From Calcarisporiella thermophila CBS 279.70 (taxonomy: Eukaryota > Calcarisporiellomycota), in assembly GCF_041956535.1 (NCBI RefSeq), contig NW_027192195.1:598150-662149 (forward strand): a DNA stretch of 64,000 nucleotides, written 5' to 3'. Position 1 is the first letter of the stretch. Every line of letters begins with the position of its first letter. Shown here piece after piece: positions 1 through 13,237 of this stretch. A program made the translations under genes and the position numbers. Below the pieces are notes generated by a model that ran no database searches, was not told the origin of the DNA, and saw only the letters and a program-made list of their open reading frames with translations.

Positions 1-20
1 GAACGCAAACAAGACATTTG

Positions 21-1194
21 ATGGACACGAATCCTCCAACAAGATACGCCAGTTCCTTTTCCTATGTTAGCGCCGCTAGCCACTTGGACCGCCATTATTC
101 TTCAACTATCACCAGATGCCCACCCGATGTTGAGCCTCCTACAAAATCATGTCCATTTCAATCCTTGCCACCAATTTCCGCAAACGCTAGCTCAGATTCC
201 ATTGATACCATGCTTCCACCTTCACCAGCTCATTCTCCTCAATTCGGTGGCACCCAACTCTATACACCTTCGTTTACTGCCCGAGCTCATCGTCCCCATT
301 TGATGCAATACGACACTTTGCCCTTTGAGTACCCACCCGCTATCCCTGTGCTTCTTCGACACCCCGAGCCCTCCTCCAACAAAAATATAGGCTCTCCAAT
401 TATTCCACATGAAGTTACAAGAATTGACAATAAGCCTGGCTCTGGATCCAACCACGTATCTGGAAAGGCTCACTCTATGAGTTCAGTTCAGTCAAAACAA
501 GTGGGGCAAGTGCGGCGAAGGAGGAGACCACCGTACTCATATTGCAGCCTTATTGCCCAAGCAATACTCCAGTCTCCTAACCAGCAATTGACACTACGTG
601 AAGTGTATGAATTCGTGAGCAATAAGTATCCAGCGCTTTACGATGCCAAGGATTCTGGATGGCAGGTAGGTTCTTCTCGTCTGTTCGATGCACTCCCATC
701 TGTTTGCTCACCCATCTTTTGCTTCTATTTGGTTAAAGAACACCATCCGTCACAACCTCTCTCTCAACAAGTGCTTCAAGAAAGTCCCACGAAGTTTTGA
801 AGCTTCCTCAGGGAGAGATCGACAAGGGAAGGGCTGCTACTGGACTATTGACCCCCAATACTTCCACTTGCTCACCAAAAATATAGCTTCTGTCTCGCAT
901 AACCCGGAGCTCTCTGCAGTCATCTCTCAGAAATTCATGAGCTTAAGCCACCCCAAACCCACCTCGCCTTATTCCTGTGATCAGATCCGTATGCCTACCC
1001 CTATCTCCACGACTTCTTCTGCTTCGCTAACTGACCCTCATCGGCTACCTGCATTAAGCCTCCCGCCTGTGTCAAGTCTTACCAAAGGAAGCCAAGATAA
1101 CAATGCCCTCCAATGGGTATACCCAAACAATGTATCTAGAAGTAATGAGGACCAACGACAGTTAAATGCAATTCATTCTCAAATGAGATTGTAA
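21..1194 (+). CDS. Forkhead-box transcription factor
   Basis: Nuclear DNA-binding transcription factor of the forkhead (winged-helix) family. Two exons, 21-665 and 739-1194, give about 366 residues; the intron (GTAGG...AAAG) splits the domain after SGWQ and joins cleanly to [13 protein letters not shown]. The forkhead domain covers roughly residues 166-255: [19 protein letters not shown], then the recognition helix [13 protein letters not shown] and the wing [11 protein letters not shown] basic run (RRRRRPP) just before the domain may serve as a nuclear localisation signal. The first ~165 residues and the C-terminal ~110 are Ser/Pro/Thr-rich and probably disordered. No FHA domain is visible in this reading, so it is not a Fkh1/Fkh2 or Fhl1 type as seen here. 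ATG 21 is the first in frame, but the window begins only 20 bases upstream, so an upstream exon cannot be excluded. Confidence 0.9.
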
Positions 1195-1824
1195 TATATG
1201 GGCTGAGCTCGCATGCGTATAAACATTCTATTGTCTAGACCATTCCTGTATATATCTTTTTGATTTACCTTTCATTCCTTTGATTTTTTGTTCGATATTT
1301 ATTTTTTCTTGCACGCTTAACGATAATAATATTAGCTGCTATTCATTACGATAGATACTTTTATTTTGACAGCTATTGTAATGGTTTTCTCTCGTTCTCA
1401 AACATTTTTCCTATAGCTTACCTTTTTTTTTGCTCTTCAATACACAAAATGCTGAACTTTTAATGGTCCCTTGCTGTCTTGACCCCAGCGAATAGCGATT
1501 CGAGTGTGTTGTAGAAATGGAAAATGCGGGAGCGTGCTACAGGCCGCAATTGATCCAAAAAAAAAGAGGTTATCTTAGATTACGAATATTCTGATGAACC
1601 CAGCGAACCATTCATTTTCTGTACCTCTTAATTTAACTATATTTTTTCTAGACTGCTGAACAATTTTAGCCATTACGAATTTATTATGTTTTTTGCGTAC
1701 ATAATAGACGAGCTTTGCCCTCCCGCTTTCTGCTAAAAGATTAGATGGAGGGAGAAGGGATAGCATGAGAAAATAATAAAATGAAAATCATTTTTCTTGA
1801 ACCATGAAAAGGCCTAGTGTTCAA
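1195..1824. other. Intergenic, convergent 3' ends
   Basis: About 630 bases between the converging forkhead and oxysterol-binding genes. It is AT-rich with T runs and must hold both 3' untranslated regions. No supported gene or RNA is seen. Confidence 0.6.
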
Positions 1825-4800
1825 TTAAAAGATGTCATCATCTTGAATATCCCATTTCCCTGGCCCTTGCCCGGTTGATTTTTCCCTACCACGCCGTTCC
1901 CGTTCTCGCCAGTACTCCCCCGTAAACTCCCAAAATTCTTCGCCGGTATCCTGGTCTATATTCTTTTGGAACCACTGAGGTGTATGCGGCGGAATGCTTG
2001 GATCTCTTTCTCTTGCCCGGCGCTTGGCTCGTTGCTTCTCTTCAAGTCTCCGCTTCTCCTCGTCGGCCTTATTGTAGTCACCGCACTCCATGGCACGCTG
2101 GTCGGGTCGGAACCGCGAGTCTGTCGGGGCGAGATATAGCCGGAGCGGATCAGCAAGGTCGTTGAGGGTTACGGCGAAAGGAGTGAGCATGAAGGGCAGC
2201 GGGGGATCGGGGGTGGGGGACTTCCTCCAGAGAAGAACAGGCCGGGTGGTGATGCTTGCCGAGCTTGTGCTCCTAGGCTTGTGCGTCATTTCCTCCGCCT
2301 GCGTGTTGCTATCCAGTTCTTCCGAGTTTTCAGGATGAATGCGCCGCGCAACTAGCTTATCGTTCCACCGCCCCGCCAACTCCCATATCGCATTACCCCG
2401 AGCATCAAAAGTCTTCCCACGCACCTCGAATGCATCCTTTCCACGCCAACCACGAGCTTTGAACGTCAACTGGCACTCCTCACCTGTCCGGTGGTTTTTG
2501 ATGATCATGTCTCCATAATGGTCGATCCACGGCTGTCCGATGATTAGATTATTTACACAGGTGGTCGGCTTTCGCCATGTGTAATGTTCGAGGGTGTAGC
2601 CATCGCCCTCGGCGCCTTCAATGAACCGGTTCGGCACTTTGAGCTGGCAGTGCACGATGCCTTTTGGGATAATCTCAAACGATTTGCCCCAGAACTTGGA
2701 CTTGACGTCCGTGTCTGCAAAGAAGTTGTAGTTGGGTGAATCGCAGTAACATGCGCTGATCGGGGGGTGGTGCGAAACTTGCTCGGCTATATAGCGAAGA
2801 CCTTTGTCCTTGCGTACATATTCGAAGGTCTCACCCTAATGTTAATTTAAATACGAAAAGGAAAGCAAGTCAATGAATGCCATTTGATTGAAGTAAATTC
2901 TACCAGATTTGGGGGGGGGGGGGAAGGGAGGAATCACTTACCAAGAGAGGGTTGAAAGGTTTAACTACACGGCCATTTGTACTTGAATAGTTGCTCATCG
3001 CAAATGCGGCTACATACATAGTGCGCTCGACAGCACCGTGTTGACGTGCTGCTGTGTCCAATAGCTCCGAATATTCAATATCCTCACACAAGCGCTGTAG
3101 GAAACTTGTGGGCTCATTAAATACAACGGGTATACTAATTTTGGTCAAATCCTTCCCAATATTGCTCTTTAGGATGGACCATAGCGAAATCTCAGGCTTG
3201 GGTGCGTTGGGGTCGAGTGGAAGTTGAGTTCGATACTGCGCGGGATAGCCGTGGGCAGAAACAGCAATGCTATCCTCTTCTCCAGTCGCCTCTTTTTCCC
3301 CGGCTTCTCCGGGAGCTTCTCCTTTGCCTTTGCCCCCTTCGGCCGTTTCCGACCATGGCTCTCGATGCTCCTCGTCCCCAATCTCGGCCGGCGTAAACAC
3401 CTGCTCTTCATTATCCACGGCATCATAGAATTCATCGTCGTCCTCATGTTCCTCGTCTTCCACAGGAATGGGAGGCAAGTTTGCCACAAGATCCGAGGTC
3501 GACTCAGCATGGATGGCCTTCAATGCCGCACGGTACTTGCGACGCTCTTGAAGAGACTGCTGGATGGCCTTTTCCATATCTTGTTGTTGCATCATAAGAT
3601 CTCGTAAACTCTCCTCCCACATTCCCTTGCGCTCTGCCTCCTGCTCGTAACGCTTGCGCCAGTATGTCTCTCGTGCATCACTATGTTCCACAATTTCGTC
3701 CAAAAGTTTGCGCAGCGTCTCAAGTGATTGATAGGTTGCAGCGCCAAGAGCGGTCAACCGGGAGTTGTTCCCCTGCTGCTTGGATTCTTGAAGCAGAGTA
3801 TTTATGAGCTGCTCCTGCACTTCGAGCTGGGTGCGAGCAGAGTGGACCGACATTGGATAGGCCTCATGGTAGGGGGGTGATTCTTCTCTGATCTCCTCAG
3901 AGGGCGAAGGGCTTCTATCTCTTACCGATGATGACTTGGATTCATTTTCTGCTGGAGCGATGGACGCATTCAGGCGCGATTTTCTTTTCTCGCCTCCGTG
4001 AATGCTCGAGCTGTCCGTCCAATTTGAGTCTCCCTCGTCCAAAGAGATGCTCACTCTTCCAACACGAGGCGTGTCATCCCGTGCGGCACGGTCGATCAAG
4101 TACTGTTTCGACTGTAAAAGTGCGAAAACCCATCGTTTCGCCTCGGTCGGGTGGTCCGCCCGCAAATGGTACTGGACGGAGCCCTTGCCAAGGATTTCAA
4201 ATCGATTTTTGTCGGATGTGTCTACCTTGACCTTGGCGGAGTACATATTGAGGGAGCCCCGGCAAGCATTAGCCGAGTCCTCTTTATTTTTATAATAAGA
4301 TAATATTCCTAATAAAGCCAAGTATTGGGTAGGATGTGAAGAAAAGGTCACCTTTTCCAGAATACAATAGATTTGACTTACCATTCTCTAAAACGAACCA
4401 ACGTGGCTTATATCCTCCCGCAAAATTAGTCCATTTGCTTAAATATCCTTGCATTTTCGGCATCTGTCCTGGCGCGGTGGGGATAATGGCAGATTGGGGA
4501 ACTGTAAAATGATGAGTTGTGATATCAAGCTTGATGAAAGACTATAGGCCATTGATCCTTACCGTTTTTCAACATTTTCTTGAGTTTTTCGTCCTTAGTC
4601 AGGTCTGAGGGTAGTCGACCATTCTTGTCGCGCGCGAAGACATCAGCTCCGTGAACTACGAGCCATTGGATAAGGTCCAGGTTTTTTTCAGAAACCGCGG
4701 TATGTAGTAAGGTGGCACCCGAAGAGTCAGGCTCGTTTACATTCACAAACATGCTGACACGAGAATCAGAGAAGAGTGCATCCAAGGCCGAAATATTGTT

Positions 4801-5576
4801 GGAAGCAATATATTGGCGCATGAGATTAGTTTTTGCCTCGATGAACTGATTACGATGTTCTGCCGCGAAAAAAAAATAACAGGTTGAGCTCAAATGGAAT
4901 CATACGGTGCTCTTTTCAAGGTATGGATTACCGATCAATAGGTCCCGCACCTCCTCACTTCGCGCTAGATCAATTGGCTGCTTTCCCTCGCCATTAAAAA
5001 CACCATCATTACACACTTTCTGTCTCAGAAGTAATTTTACTACTCCCGCGCGACCAATCTTCGCGGCCAAGTGTAGTGGGGTGTTGCCATTGCGATCTTT
5101 CTGGTTAATATCCACGACCCCTTGAGCTATCACGAACTCAATTGTAGGGATATCGGAACATTGTACCGCCCAGTGTAGGGGGGATGGTGTGACATGTGCG
5201 GGTGGCTGGTTGGCACTATTGGGCGTGGGTGGGGTCACAGAGTATTGCTTGAGCAGAATCTGGAGTGATTGCGTGTCACCTGTTGATTCGAGCCATTAAA
5301 TAGATTGTAGTGGGGCATGTTAGAGAAATTGCTTACCTGTTCTTAAAGCCTCCAACAATTTCGCCGTTTTAAGGGAATTCTCAACAGCTATAGAGGGGAA
5401 CGAATTAATACAGGAAATGGGACAAGAACACACTTTTTCCTACTATTTTGACTCCACTGGCCTTCCCCATGGATAATATCAGTATCGATGGGCGTGGGGG
5501 TTTTGGATGATTTGCCAATTTCAATATTAAGTTGTGCTTCTCGTAAACTGGGAACGATGGGGTCGGATTTCGACAT
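1825..5576 (-). CDS. Oxysterol-binding protein, Osh1-type (ankyrin-PH-FFAT-ORD)
   Basis: Lipid-transfer protein expected to move sterol and phosphoinositide between the ER and other membranes. Seven exons (5576-5444, 5387-5337, 5279-4932, 4859-4563, 4501-4382, 4308-2942, 2835-1825) join in frame to about 1108 residues. Domains in order: N-terminal ankyrin repeats ([37 protein letters not shown]); a PH domain beginning [20 protein letters not shown] and split by an intron; a coiled region; an FFAT-like VAP-binding motif (EFYDAVD in an acidic tract); then the ORD, with the hallmark [11 protein letters not shown] in the last exon. This is the Osh1/Osh2 layout of yeasts. Ankyrin exon 3 must use the donor at 4931, not the later GT at 4905, to stay in frame. 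The intron at 2836-2941 contains 13 consecutive G on the plus strand. Confidence 0.93.
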
Positions 5577-5860
5577 AATTATGTATATTGACTGAATCAA
5601 GAACCAGATCTATCTATTTCATAAAAAATAAAAGAACACCTTTTTCTAAACGTGATCGAGAAAATGCGCCCGTTTAAAGTATTAAATACGAGGGCTTAGC
5701 ATCCTTTATTTTTTGCCGCCAAATTTATTTCTTAGATTCTTGGTTCTGTGGAAATGGAAATTACTCCTTGGTCTATTTTTAACCCGTATATTTTGTAAAT
5801 AGAACGAGACAAAAAATAATTGATATACAAGATTGCACAAAACAAAATGTATTGAAGAGA
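5577..5860. promoter_or_regulatory. Upstream region of the Osh1-like gene
   Basis: 284 bases between the Osh1-like start codon and the Sec18 stop codon; both genes run leftwards, so this holds the Sec18 3' end and the Osh1-like promoter. AT-rich; no recognised motif. Confidence 0.4.
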
Positions 5861-8627
5861 TCATATTCCCAATAGAGTGTTCACAAACTTGTCAACCTTA
5901 TCTACATCCTGCCTGGCCATTTCAATGACCATCAGCAGTTTTTTGATGCCAATATTGAGCCGGTCCAAGTTGTGTTGCCTCAACAAAACCATTGCGCGTT
6001 GGCGCTCGTCGTCCGTGAACGCGCCTAGCTCGCGAAGCACAATTTCAACTGCTTTAAGTGAGGTGATGTTAGGAACATGGACGCTGGCAGAAAACGCCTC
6101 CTGCATCCCCATTTGTTCCAAAATGCTCCGCTCGGCGGTTGTGGCAAGGATGAGTAGTCGACGTTCCTTGGGAGGACGCTTGTTGAGAAGCACTATGAGT
6201 GCTTGGAGGACGGCGTTTGAGAAACGAGGCCCAATGGGTGTCCATTCTAGAGCACATCAAATGTAAATTAGTACCATCTCTGTCAGAATCCAAGCAAATA
6301 AAAAAGCGAAATACCCAAAATGCGCTCAAGATTATCGATAACAATCACACTCTGTGGAGATTTGTACGAGTCACTGAAGACCTGAGACGGAGCAAAAAAA
6401 AAAGTTTAGATTCAAGCTTGCACCTGAGCTAATCGTCGATGAATTTCACCTTGTTGATGGCGCTAATCTTAGCTGATTCCGAATACCCAACCATGCTCTC
6501 CGGTGAAATAAGCTTCACGAATGGGAACTCGCTCGCCATCGCGATCGAGGCAGCAAGGGCCGTCTTTCCACTGGAAGGAGGGCCGTGCAACAAAACGCTC
6601 ACGAGCGGGGTGCGCTGACTATTCTTTACCTGCTCTACAAACAGCTGTCCGTCGTTCAAAATGCTCTCCACCTCGGGCTGGAAGGGGATGATGTGGTTCT
6701 GGACGCATTGCTGCAGCTCGGTATCAGAAACACCAAAGGCGGGTTTGACCTCCTCGAGTGCCAGGAGGAAATCGGCGCGTTGAACCTTCATGTTCTCCAC
6801 GTCTGGGGCAACTCCCGCCAGAGTCCCAACCTTCACGTGCCGATTGAAGGCAAAGGACGACGCGCTCTTGACTATACCAGCTATTTCAGCACCACTGTAA
6901 TTCTTCGTGAGGCTTGCTAGCTCTTCCAAGTTAACGTCGGGCGCCATGATATTGTTCTCGCGCATTTTGGCCGTGTGAATCTTGAGAATTTGCTGACGGC
7001 CCTTCTCATCGGGTAGGCCGACTTCAATATGAACCTCTAAACGGCCCGGGCGCAGCAGTGCTTCATCGATCATATCAAGACGATTCGTCATACCAATGAT
7101 CAGGATGTTGTTGAGTTGCTCGACACCATCCAACTAATTACAGAGCCAAAGTATAGACAAGTCAGCTACCCGAACAATAATAAATGCAGAAGACTGGGCT
7201 TCACATTACTTTGGCAAGCAACTGGTTCACCACCGAATCACCCACTCCGGTCGAGTCTGCGCGGCCACCACGCTGGCGGCAAATGGCATCCAGCTCGTCG
7301 AAGATAATGATATGCAACGAGCTGTCATCTCCTTTCTGCTTGTACTCTTTCTCTGCTTCCGCGAATAGTTTCCGCACATTTTCTTCGGACTGCCCAACAT
7401 ATTTATTCAAAATTTCCGGCCCATTAACAACGATCGGCTCTCGCGCATTTAACATTTTACCGATCTGACGTGCCATGAGGGTTTTTCCCGTACCGGGTGG
7501 ACCGTAGAGGAGAATACCACGCACGTGTTGAATTCCCAGCTTCTCTACGAGTGTGCTTGGGAATATACGGGAGGCGAAAGCACGTCTGAAAACGGCACTG
7601 AATTCTTCATCGAGACCACCAATGCCCATGCTCTCAAACTTAAAATCAGGGCGAACTAGAACATTGGCCTGCGTCCTAGTGATTTCGGAAAAATCAATAA
7701 AAAGCCAGGTACACATTATGCATATAAATAAAACCTACACTCGAGAGGAGCCGGTCAGACGGATGGATGAATCGGGAGCCTTGACAAAAGTTATAGCGGT
7801 TTGCTGCGTTAAGATGCCACGCAATGCGCGCCGGTTATTTTCGGGAGCTCGCTCTCCAGTCAGCCCATTTCTAAGAGCGTCGATATGAATTGTGGTGAGA
7901 TTTTTCACAGTAATGGCCAAGTTGTTGCCTTTAAATTCAAAAGCTAGAGACTAATAGAGCTCAAATGTTAGCATTTGACACATGACTCCACACCCATCAA
8001 AATATATTACTTGTCCAATGGTAAATATTTGATTGTTGAACGTCTAACAGTAAAAATAAAAAAGATGAGCAAAATGAATAGACATAGAAAATTAATCACT
8101 TGTTTCGTACCGAACAGAATGCTCGTGCCATTTCTTCTGTGTCAAAGGGGTCCGTAATCGCCGTATTTCTTGCCAGAAAACCCACCTCCAATTCCATTTT
8201 ACCATTATAAATATCTGCACCCTCTGAGAAAGGATCGTATGGCTGTACAAACACCCCTTGATTAAGCGAGAGCCCTGCCCATTTTCTATGCGGATTAGAG
8301 AATGCTAGCGTTCCTGGTTGAATCTGATCATCCGGACTTTTAAAAAAGGATGACATGTTAAAAAAGACTTGACTAGCATAGCGGAACGAATCTGTCTGGC
8401 AATTACCGTATGGTAAAAACAAACTGGTCATCCACCATTATATAATGGACGTCACGATCAAAGGCGCCTGGTGCCACATATACATAGTTGGAGAGGGCCA
8501 TGAAGTTATTGAGAGATTTTCCCACTCGCATCTGAGTTCCGCTGGGTGCATAAGAGGGCTTGTATGCGGGAGGGCGGTTAGCAGATGAGGAGTAAGGAGA
8601 GTTGGCCCGCGGGTATCTATTATCCAT
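5861..8627 (-). CDS. SEC18: Vesicle-fusing ATPase Sec18/NSF
   Basis: AAA+ ATPase that takes apart SNARE complexes with alpha-SNAP after membrane fusion throughout the secretory pathway. The gene has a substrate-binding N domain ([17 protein letters not shown]), a D1 ATPase with Walker A GPPGTGKT, Walker [11 protein letters not shown] and the arginine-finger region [15 protein letters not shown], and a D2 ATPase with the NSF-type Walker A GPPSSGKT and VIVIDNLER. The C-terminus ends [13 protein letters not shown]. Roughly eight exons; for example intron 8337-8406 joins FVFTIR to PDDQIQPG, and the intron near 6380-6450 joins SAINK to VFSDSYKSP. Start at 8627 gives a short Ser/Pro/Tyr-rich leader before the N domain. 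It diverges from the Met-tRNA synthetase gene across 225 bases. Confidence 0.96.
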
Positions 8628-8852
8628 TTCTAAATTGGTTTAAATGATTTTGATTGATGTATGTAGATGGATTCAACGATCAGATGAAATGCAAAAGAGT
8701 GCAGATCTCCAGAAATCGTAGAGCAGGCTCTTGGCTATGTGATCGTAAATTGAGCATACTCTTAAAGGAAAAGTGACTGCTTGTGGCTCATAACTCTTCA
8801 TGTCGAGAGTAACTGTTTTTAGTGGAACCTAGAATAGACTTTAACAACGATA
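8628..8852. promoter_or_regulatory. Bidirectional promoter, SEC18 / Met-tRNA synthetase
   Basis: 225 bases between two divergent start codons, so it must carry both promoters and 5' leaders. No canonical TATA box or known factor site stands out. Confidence 0.5.
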
Positions 8853-11025
8853 ATGCTAAAGATTAGACTGCGATTACGGCCTCTTCCCCTTACTCGGATG
8901 CATCTCGCCCGAACCCTTTTTTCCACCTCCTCTACCTCTAACCATCTAGGTATCCAAGATAAGCCTGTTTATATCACAACGCCTATTTTTTATGTTAATG
9001 CAGGTAAATGAATTTTCAGAGAGGTAATGTCTAAATGCTACTTATCCCTACTGTCCTGAAATGTCTAGTGCCGCATATTGGGCATTTATACTCTGCTGTT
9101 CTGGCAGATACGCTGAAGCGTTATCATGAGTTACACGGACGTAAAGTTATTTTGAGCACAGGAACCGACGAACATGGGATGAAGGTTTGGATTTCCCATT
9201 TGGCATCTCAACTTGAATTCACTGACTCATCTTGTACATATTAGATCCAGCAAGCAGCAGAAAAGAATAAGGAGACGCCTCGTGAGCTGTGTGACCGAGT
9301 TTCCCAGCGATTTCGAGTAAGTGTGATACGTTCGGCTTACAATATTGCTCGTTGGACTGATTTCCCTCTTTTTAGCAACTCTTCGACGCCGGCAATATCA
9401 GCTATACCACTTATATCCGCACAACTGACCAGCAACATGCTCCTGCGGTTGCAGAACTATGGGTATTACAAATATCATGTGATGTCTAGAGGGTTAACAG
9501 CTATACTAAACTTATCATTCAAAGAATCGGCTCTCCGCCAACGGTAGCATCTATAAAGGCACCCACGAAGGCTGGTACTCTGTCTCAGATGAAGCATTCT
9601 ACACGCAAAATCAGGTCCATGAAAAAATCGATGAGAAAACGGGGGAGAAGTATATGGTAACATAGTGATTTTTGCCCAAGCTGAATGCCGGCAACCATTT
9701 CTAAAAATTCACCAATATAGGCCTCAATTGAAACGGGACAGCGCGTAGAGTGGACAAGCGAGGTCAATTACAAGTTTCGGCTCTCGGCTTATCGCGATAA
9801 ACTAGTTGGATGGTTACGGGAAAATCCCGATGGTAACTAATTGTCCTGATGGAAACTGCAGAAAAGGACTCTAAATCAACTGCGATGTAGCCATAGTACC
9901 TCCGCAGCGTCACCGCGAGATCCTCTCATGGCTTGAGGCAGGCACAGGCGACCTGTCTGTTTCGCGGCCACGTGCACGCCTCGATTGGGGGCTCCCTGTT
10001 CCTGGAGACTCTGAGCACACTGTGTACGTGTGGCTAGACGCACTCACTAATTACCTCACGGTCACCGGGTTTCCTTCTATCCAGCCCCCGCCATCTCTGC
10101 CCCCTCAAGTCCACTCCACGAATTCTGCGTGGCCCGCCGATGTCCACATTGTTGGAAAAGACATCCTCAGATTCCATTCGGTATATTGGCCGGCATTTTT
10201 GATGGCAGCTGGACTCCCGCTTCCACGAAAAATCTTGGCGCATGCGCACTGGACAATGGGAAGGCAAAAAATGTCCAAGAGCCGGGGCAATGTCGCGGAT
10301 CCTTTCGAGGTGTTGGAGAAGTTTGGGGTGGATGCAGTCCGCTACTATTTGATTCGAGACGGAGGTATCGCCGATGATGGGGGTAAATTTGCGATATGCT
10401 CTCTCCTAGACAATCATGATCTAGTGGCTCAATGCCTATCTTTATAGATTATTCGGAGCAAACTCTCGGCACCGTGTACAAGAAGGAACTGGCAGGCCAG
10501 CTCGGCAACCTGTTGAACAGAGCTACTTCCTCCACGTTGAACCCTACCGGCACTGTACCCGCGCTGAAGAGCGAGGTAGATGAGCGCGACCGTGCACTAC
10601 ATGCAAAACTGGAGGGATTGCCAGGTAGAACGCGTTTTGATATCGCCTATATTCCCTAAGGACTACTAATGAGGTGCTTTTTTTATATTTTAGCATCTAT
10701 TGACAACCATTTCCAATCCTTTGACTTCTCAAAGGCAGTCCGACAAATTTTTGATACGATCGGCGAGGCTAATAAATACTTCAACGACAATGCCCCCTGG
10801 TCACTCACTGAGGATACGCAGCGACGCGACCAGGTTGTAGGATATGCGTTGGAGTCGGTGAGAATAGCCGCCTTGTTGTTGCAACCCGTGATGCCAGGGA
10901 AGATGGCGGAAGTGCTGGATTGCCTTGGGACTAAAGAGGAGGATAGGGTTTGGGATAGAGCCAAGCTCGGGGCCGGAGGCGTCAGAAAAGTGTGTGTAAA
11001 AAAAGTGGTATTTCCAAAGCTATAG
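8853..11025 (+). CDS. MSM1: Methionyl-tRNA synthetase, mitochondrial
   Basis: Class I aminoacyl-tRNA synthetase that charges mitochondrial tRNA-Met. The start at 8853 gives a basic, Arg/Leu-rich leader typical of matrix targeting, followed by [20 protein letters not shown], in which the HIGH signature is interrupted by an intron ending ...TCTAG before VPHIG. Next come the TDEHGMK motif, the anticodon-binding [15 protein letters not shown] region and KMSKS ([12 protein letters not shown]). The C-terminal part is the helical anticodon domain, ending KVVFPKL. About nine short exons. There is no C-terminal EMAP/OB domain and no zinc-knuckle cysteine set, consistent with the organellar single-domain form rather than the cytosolic enzyme. 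Its 3' end faces the Pumilio gene. Confidence 0.93.
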
Positions 11026-11362
11026 ACTAGACCTACTCGATTCCCCAATCAAGAATAGAAACCACTAGTATTTTTATTTTATACCAGAGACGTGCACAAA
11101 AGGATAAAAACGAAACCAAAATGAAAATCGTTGTCTTAGCATGTATATAAAAAATATATATCAACACATCAAAACTCTTTTTCGCAATTTTTTTCTTTTT
11201 TTTTTACTAACAATTAGGGAAATTTAAGCATAGCAAGAAATAAAAAAAAAAAATAACGAAAAAGATATGACACATCCAGTTGTAGGGGGGCGGTAGGGAA
11301 ATATAGCACAAATAATGAATTGTTTCTTTTTATAAAGCCAATTGAATTATTGCATACTAATT
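11026..11362. other. Intergenic, convergent 3' ends
   Basis: 337 very AT-rich bases with A and T runs between the converging synthetase and Pumilio genes. It holds both 3' UTRs; no gene seen. Confidence 0.6.
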
Positions 11363-13237
11363 TTATGTGAAGCGAACCCGCTCGTTCCATGCATTATATT
11401 CGGCGCGCCTCTGTCCCGCAAGCACACTCTCCAGGCCCCCGACGTTGGAATTATTCAGCATGACATTGGGCTGTGCCACCATTCCTAGTGACTGGGCGAC
11501 ATAACATGCGTTCATAAGACGACGTATTTGCTGTTGTTGTAAGAGGCGCTGTTGATTCCAATATCTACTTTCTTCGCTTGCCACTGCAGCATACCCCATC
11601 AAGCGGCTCGTTTCGTCCGCCATGCGAGCATATTCTAGATCGGGTGTGGGCAATCCCCCGATCCCTATCGGACCCTCCATGCCGCCCCCTAGCATACCCG
11701 GAGATAGCGAAAGCTTTCTCCCGCCTTTTCCGTTTGCCGAAATTTTTTCTCGTTTCTCGCGCTGCAGTTTGCTATGGATTCGCTTTCCATAAGGCGTGTT
11801 TCGGATAGCAGGAAGCAGCGGGCGTACACACTCTATCAACTCCTCCCGCTGGCAAGGGTCGGCGCGCTCCAAGGCGGTCTGAACGACATAATTCCCGTAT
11901 GGATCACGGAGAAGTCGCTCCAGTTTCGGGGGCGAGATGAGTTCGGCAATAAGGAGACGACGTGTTTCGGGCTCGGAAACGCGAATGCACTTGAAGTATT
12001 TCAAAACCAAAGTTGAGCACAAGTACCATGGAGATGGAGTGTTGCAATGTAGGCTTACCTTTTCGACCGCATTCGAGCTGAATTTCTGGATAGAAAGAAT
12101 ACACACGTTGCCAACAAATTTTTTAATTAAAGGTTCACTGTACACGCTTTCACCAAGATCAAGGATGTACTGGACCACATAATTGCCATACGCGTCTTGG
12201 ATGAGTGTCAGCGCATGCCCAATGACACACTCGACAAGTTGTATCTTTAATAAACACATGAAAAGTATTAGCACTTTCCGCCCCAAACCCATTTCCTCAT
12301 CCATCCAAAGTAAATTTCAGGCCCACCTTTTGTTTGGGAGATGCGTGGTCGAAACACCGCTGCAGAACGCAGCATCCGTGTCGGTGCGTTGCGACCTCGA
12401 CGCAGTTTTCCGAAACCGCGTCATAGATGAACTGGTTCTCCTCTGAAGAAAAGCGATTCAGACACTTCTGGATGACGTGATTGCCATTCAGATCCTGATG
12501 GCCGAAAAGGCAAGGCGTTAGTCTCTCTTCTACCTGGGAGGGAGGTTAGATCGATTACCTTGATCAAAGTCACCACATTGCCGCTAAGAGCGTTGACCAC
12601 CGCTCTAACTTGGATGGAGAGAGTTAGCGTCTCAATCATGCGCTGCACCGCTCGTGTCCCATGCACATCAAAGGCAATATTGAGGAGCTCCGCCGCCACT
12701 GCCTGAACGAGTAAGGTGCGTTGCTCATCGTTGGCGTGCTCGAAAAGTCGCTGGCAGAGGTAGTTCCCAAAAGGATCTAAGAGAAAAGAGAATTATGAGA
12801 AAAATCAGCGTACTAGAGTTAAATTTCAGATGCCATCCCAGGAACTCACCAATCATAAGTTGGGGGATATGTCCGCCAATCTCTTCCATCACCGCTTTAA
12901 ATGCCAATTGATCGCCCTCCTCAATTTTGTTCTGCAAGAATCGGCATCCATGCTGATCCCTAGCGAGGGAGAGGATTTGCCCTCGTAGAGATTCAATCTG
13001 GGTTGCCGGTGTTCCAGGGGGAGTGGAAGTCGATGACACCGGAGACACAGAACGTTCCAACCATGCACGCCGTAAGTCAATATGGGGCCAGCCGCCAGAG
13101 GCAATGGTAGCGGGAGTTGCAGGGTTTCCAATCGGGAGGGGGAGGTCTTTTTGCGTGATGGGCCCAAGGGTGAGAGATGAAAAATCTTGGGCGAAAAGAG
13201 AGGTATTGAAGTGAGCGGAATTGGTATCTGGGAACAT
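11363..13237 (-). CDS. Pumilio/PUF RNA-binding protein, eight repeats
   Basis: Cytoplasmic post-transcriptional regulator that binds 3' UTR elements of mRNAs and promotes deadenylation or repression. All eight Puf repeats can be read across the exons, in order: DQHGCRFLQ, DPFGNYLCQ, DVHGTRAVQ, DLNGNHVIQ, HRHGCCVLQ, DAYGNYVVQ, KFSSNAVEK and DPYGNYVVQ. The first and fifth resemble those of the yeast Puf4 group, so RNA recognition of a UGUA-type site is expected. About 110 residues of Ser/Thr/Pro-rich sequence precede repeat 1, and about 110 follow repeat 8, including a basic KREKISANGKGGRK patch. The start is set at 13237 (MFPDTNSAHFN); the frame stays open upstream, but that part reads as a hydrophobic, low-complexity leader and is taken as untranslated. 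Five or six introns. Confidence 0.93.

Noticed and set aside
4904-4931. Donor at 4905 for the third Osh1-like exon
   Set aside because: It breaks the reading frame into the next ankyrin exon; the donor at 4931 restores it.
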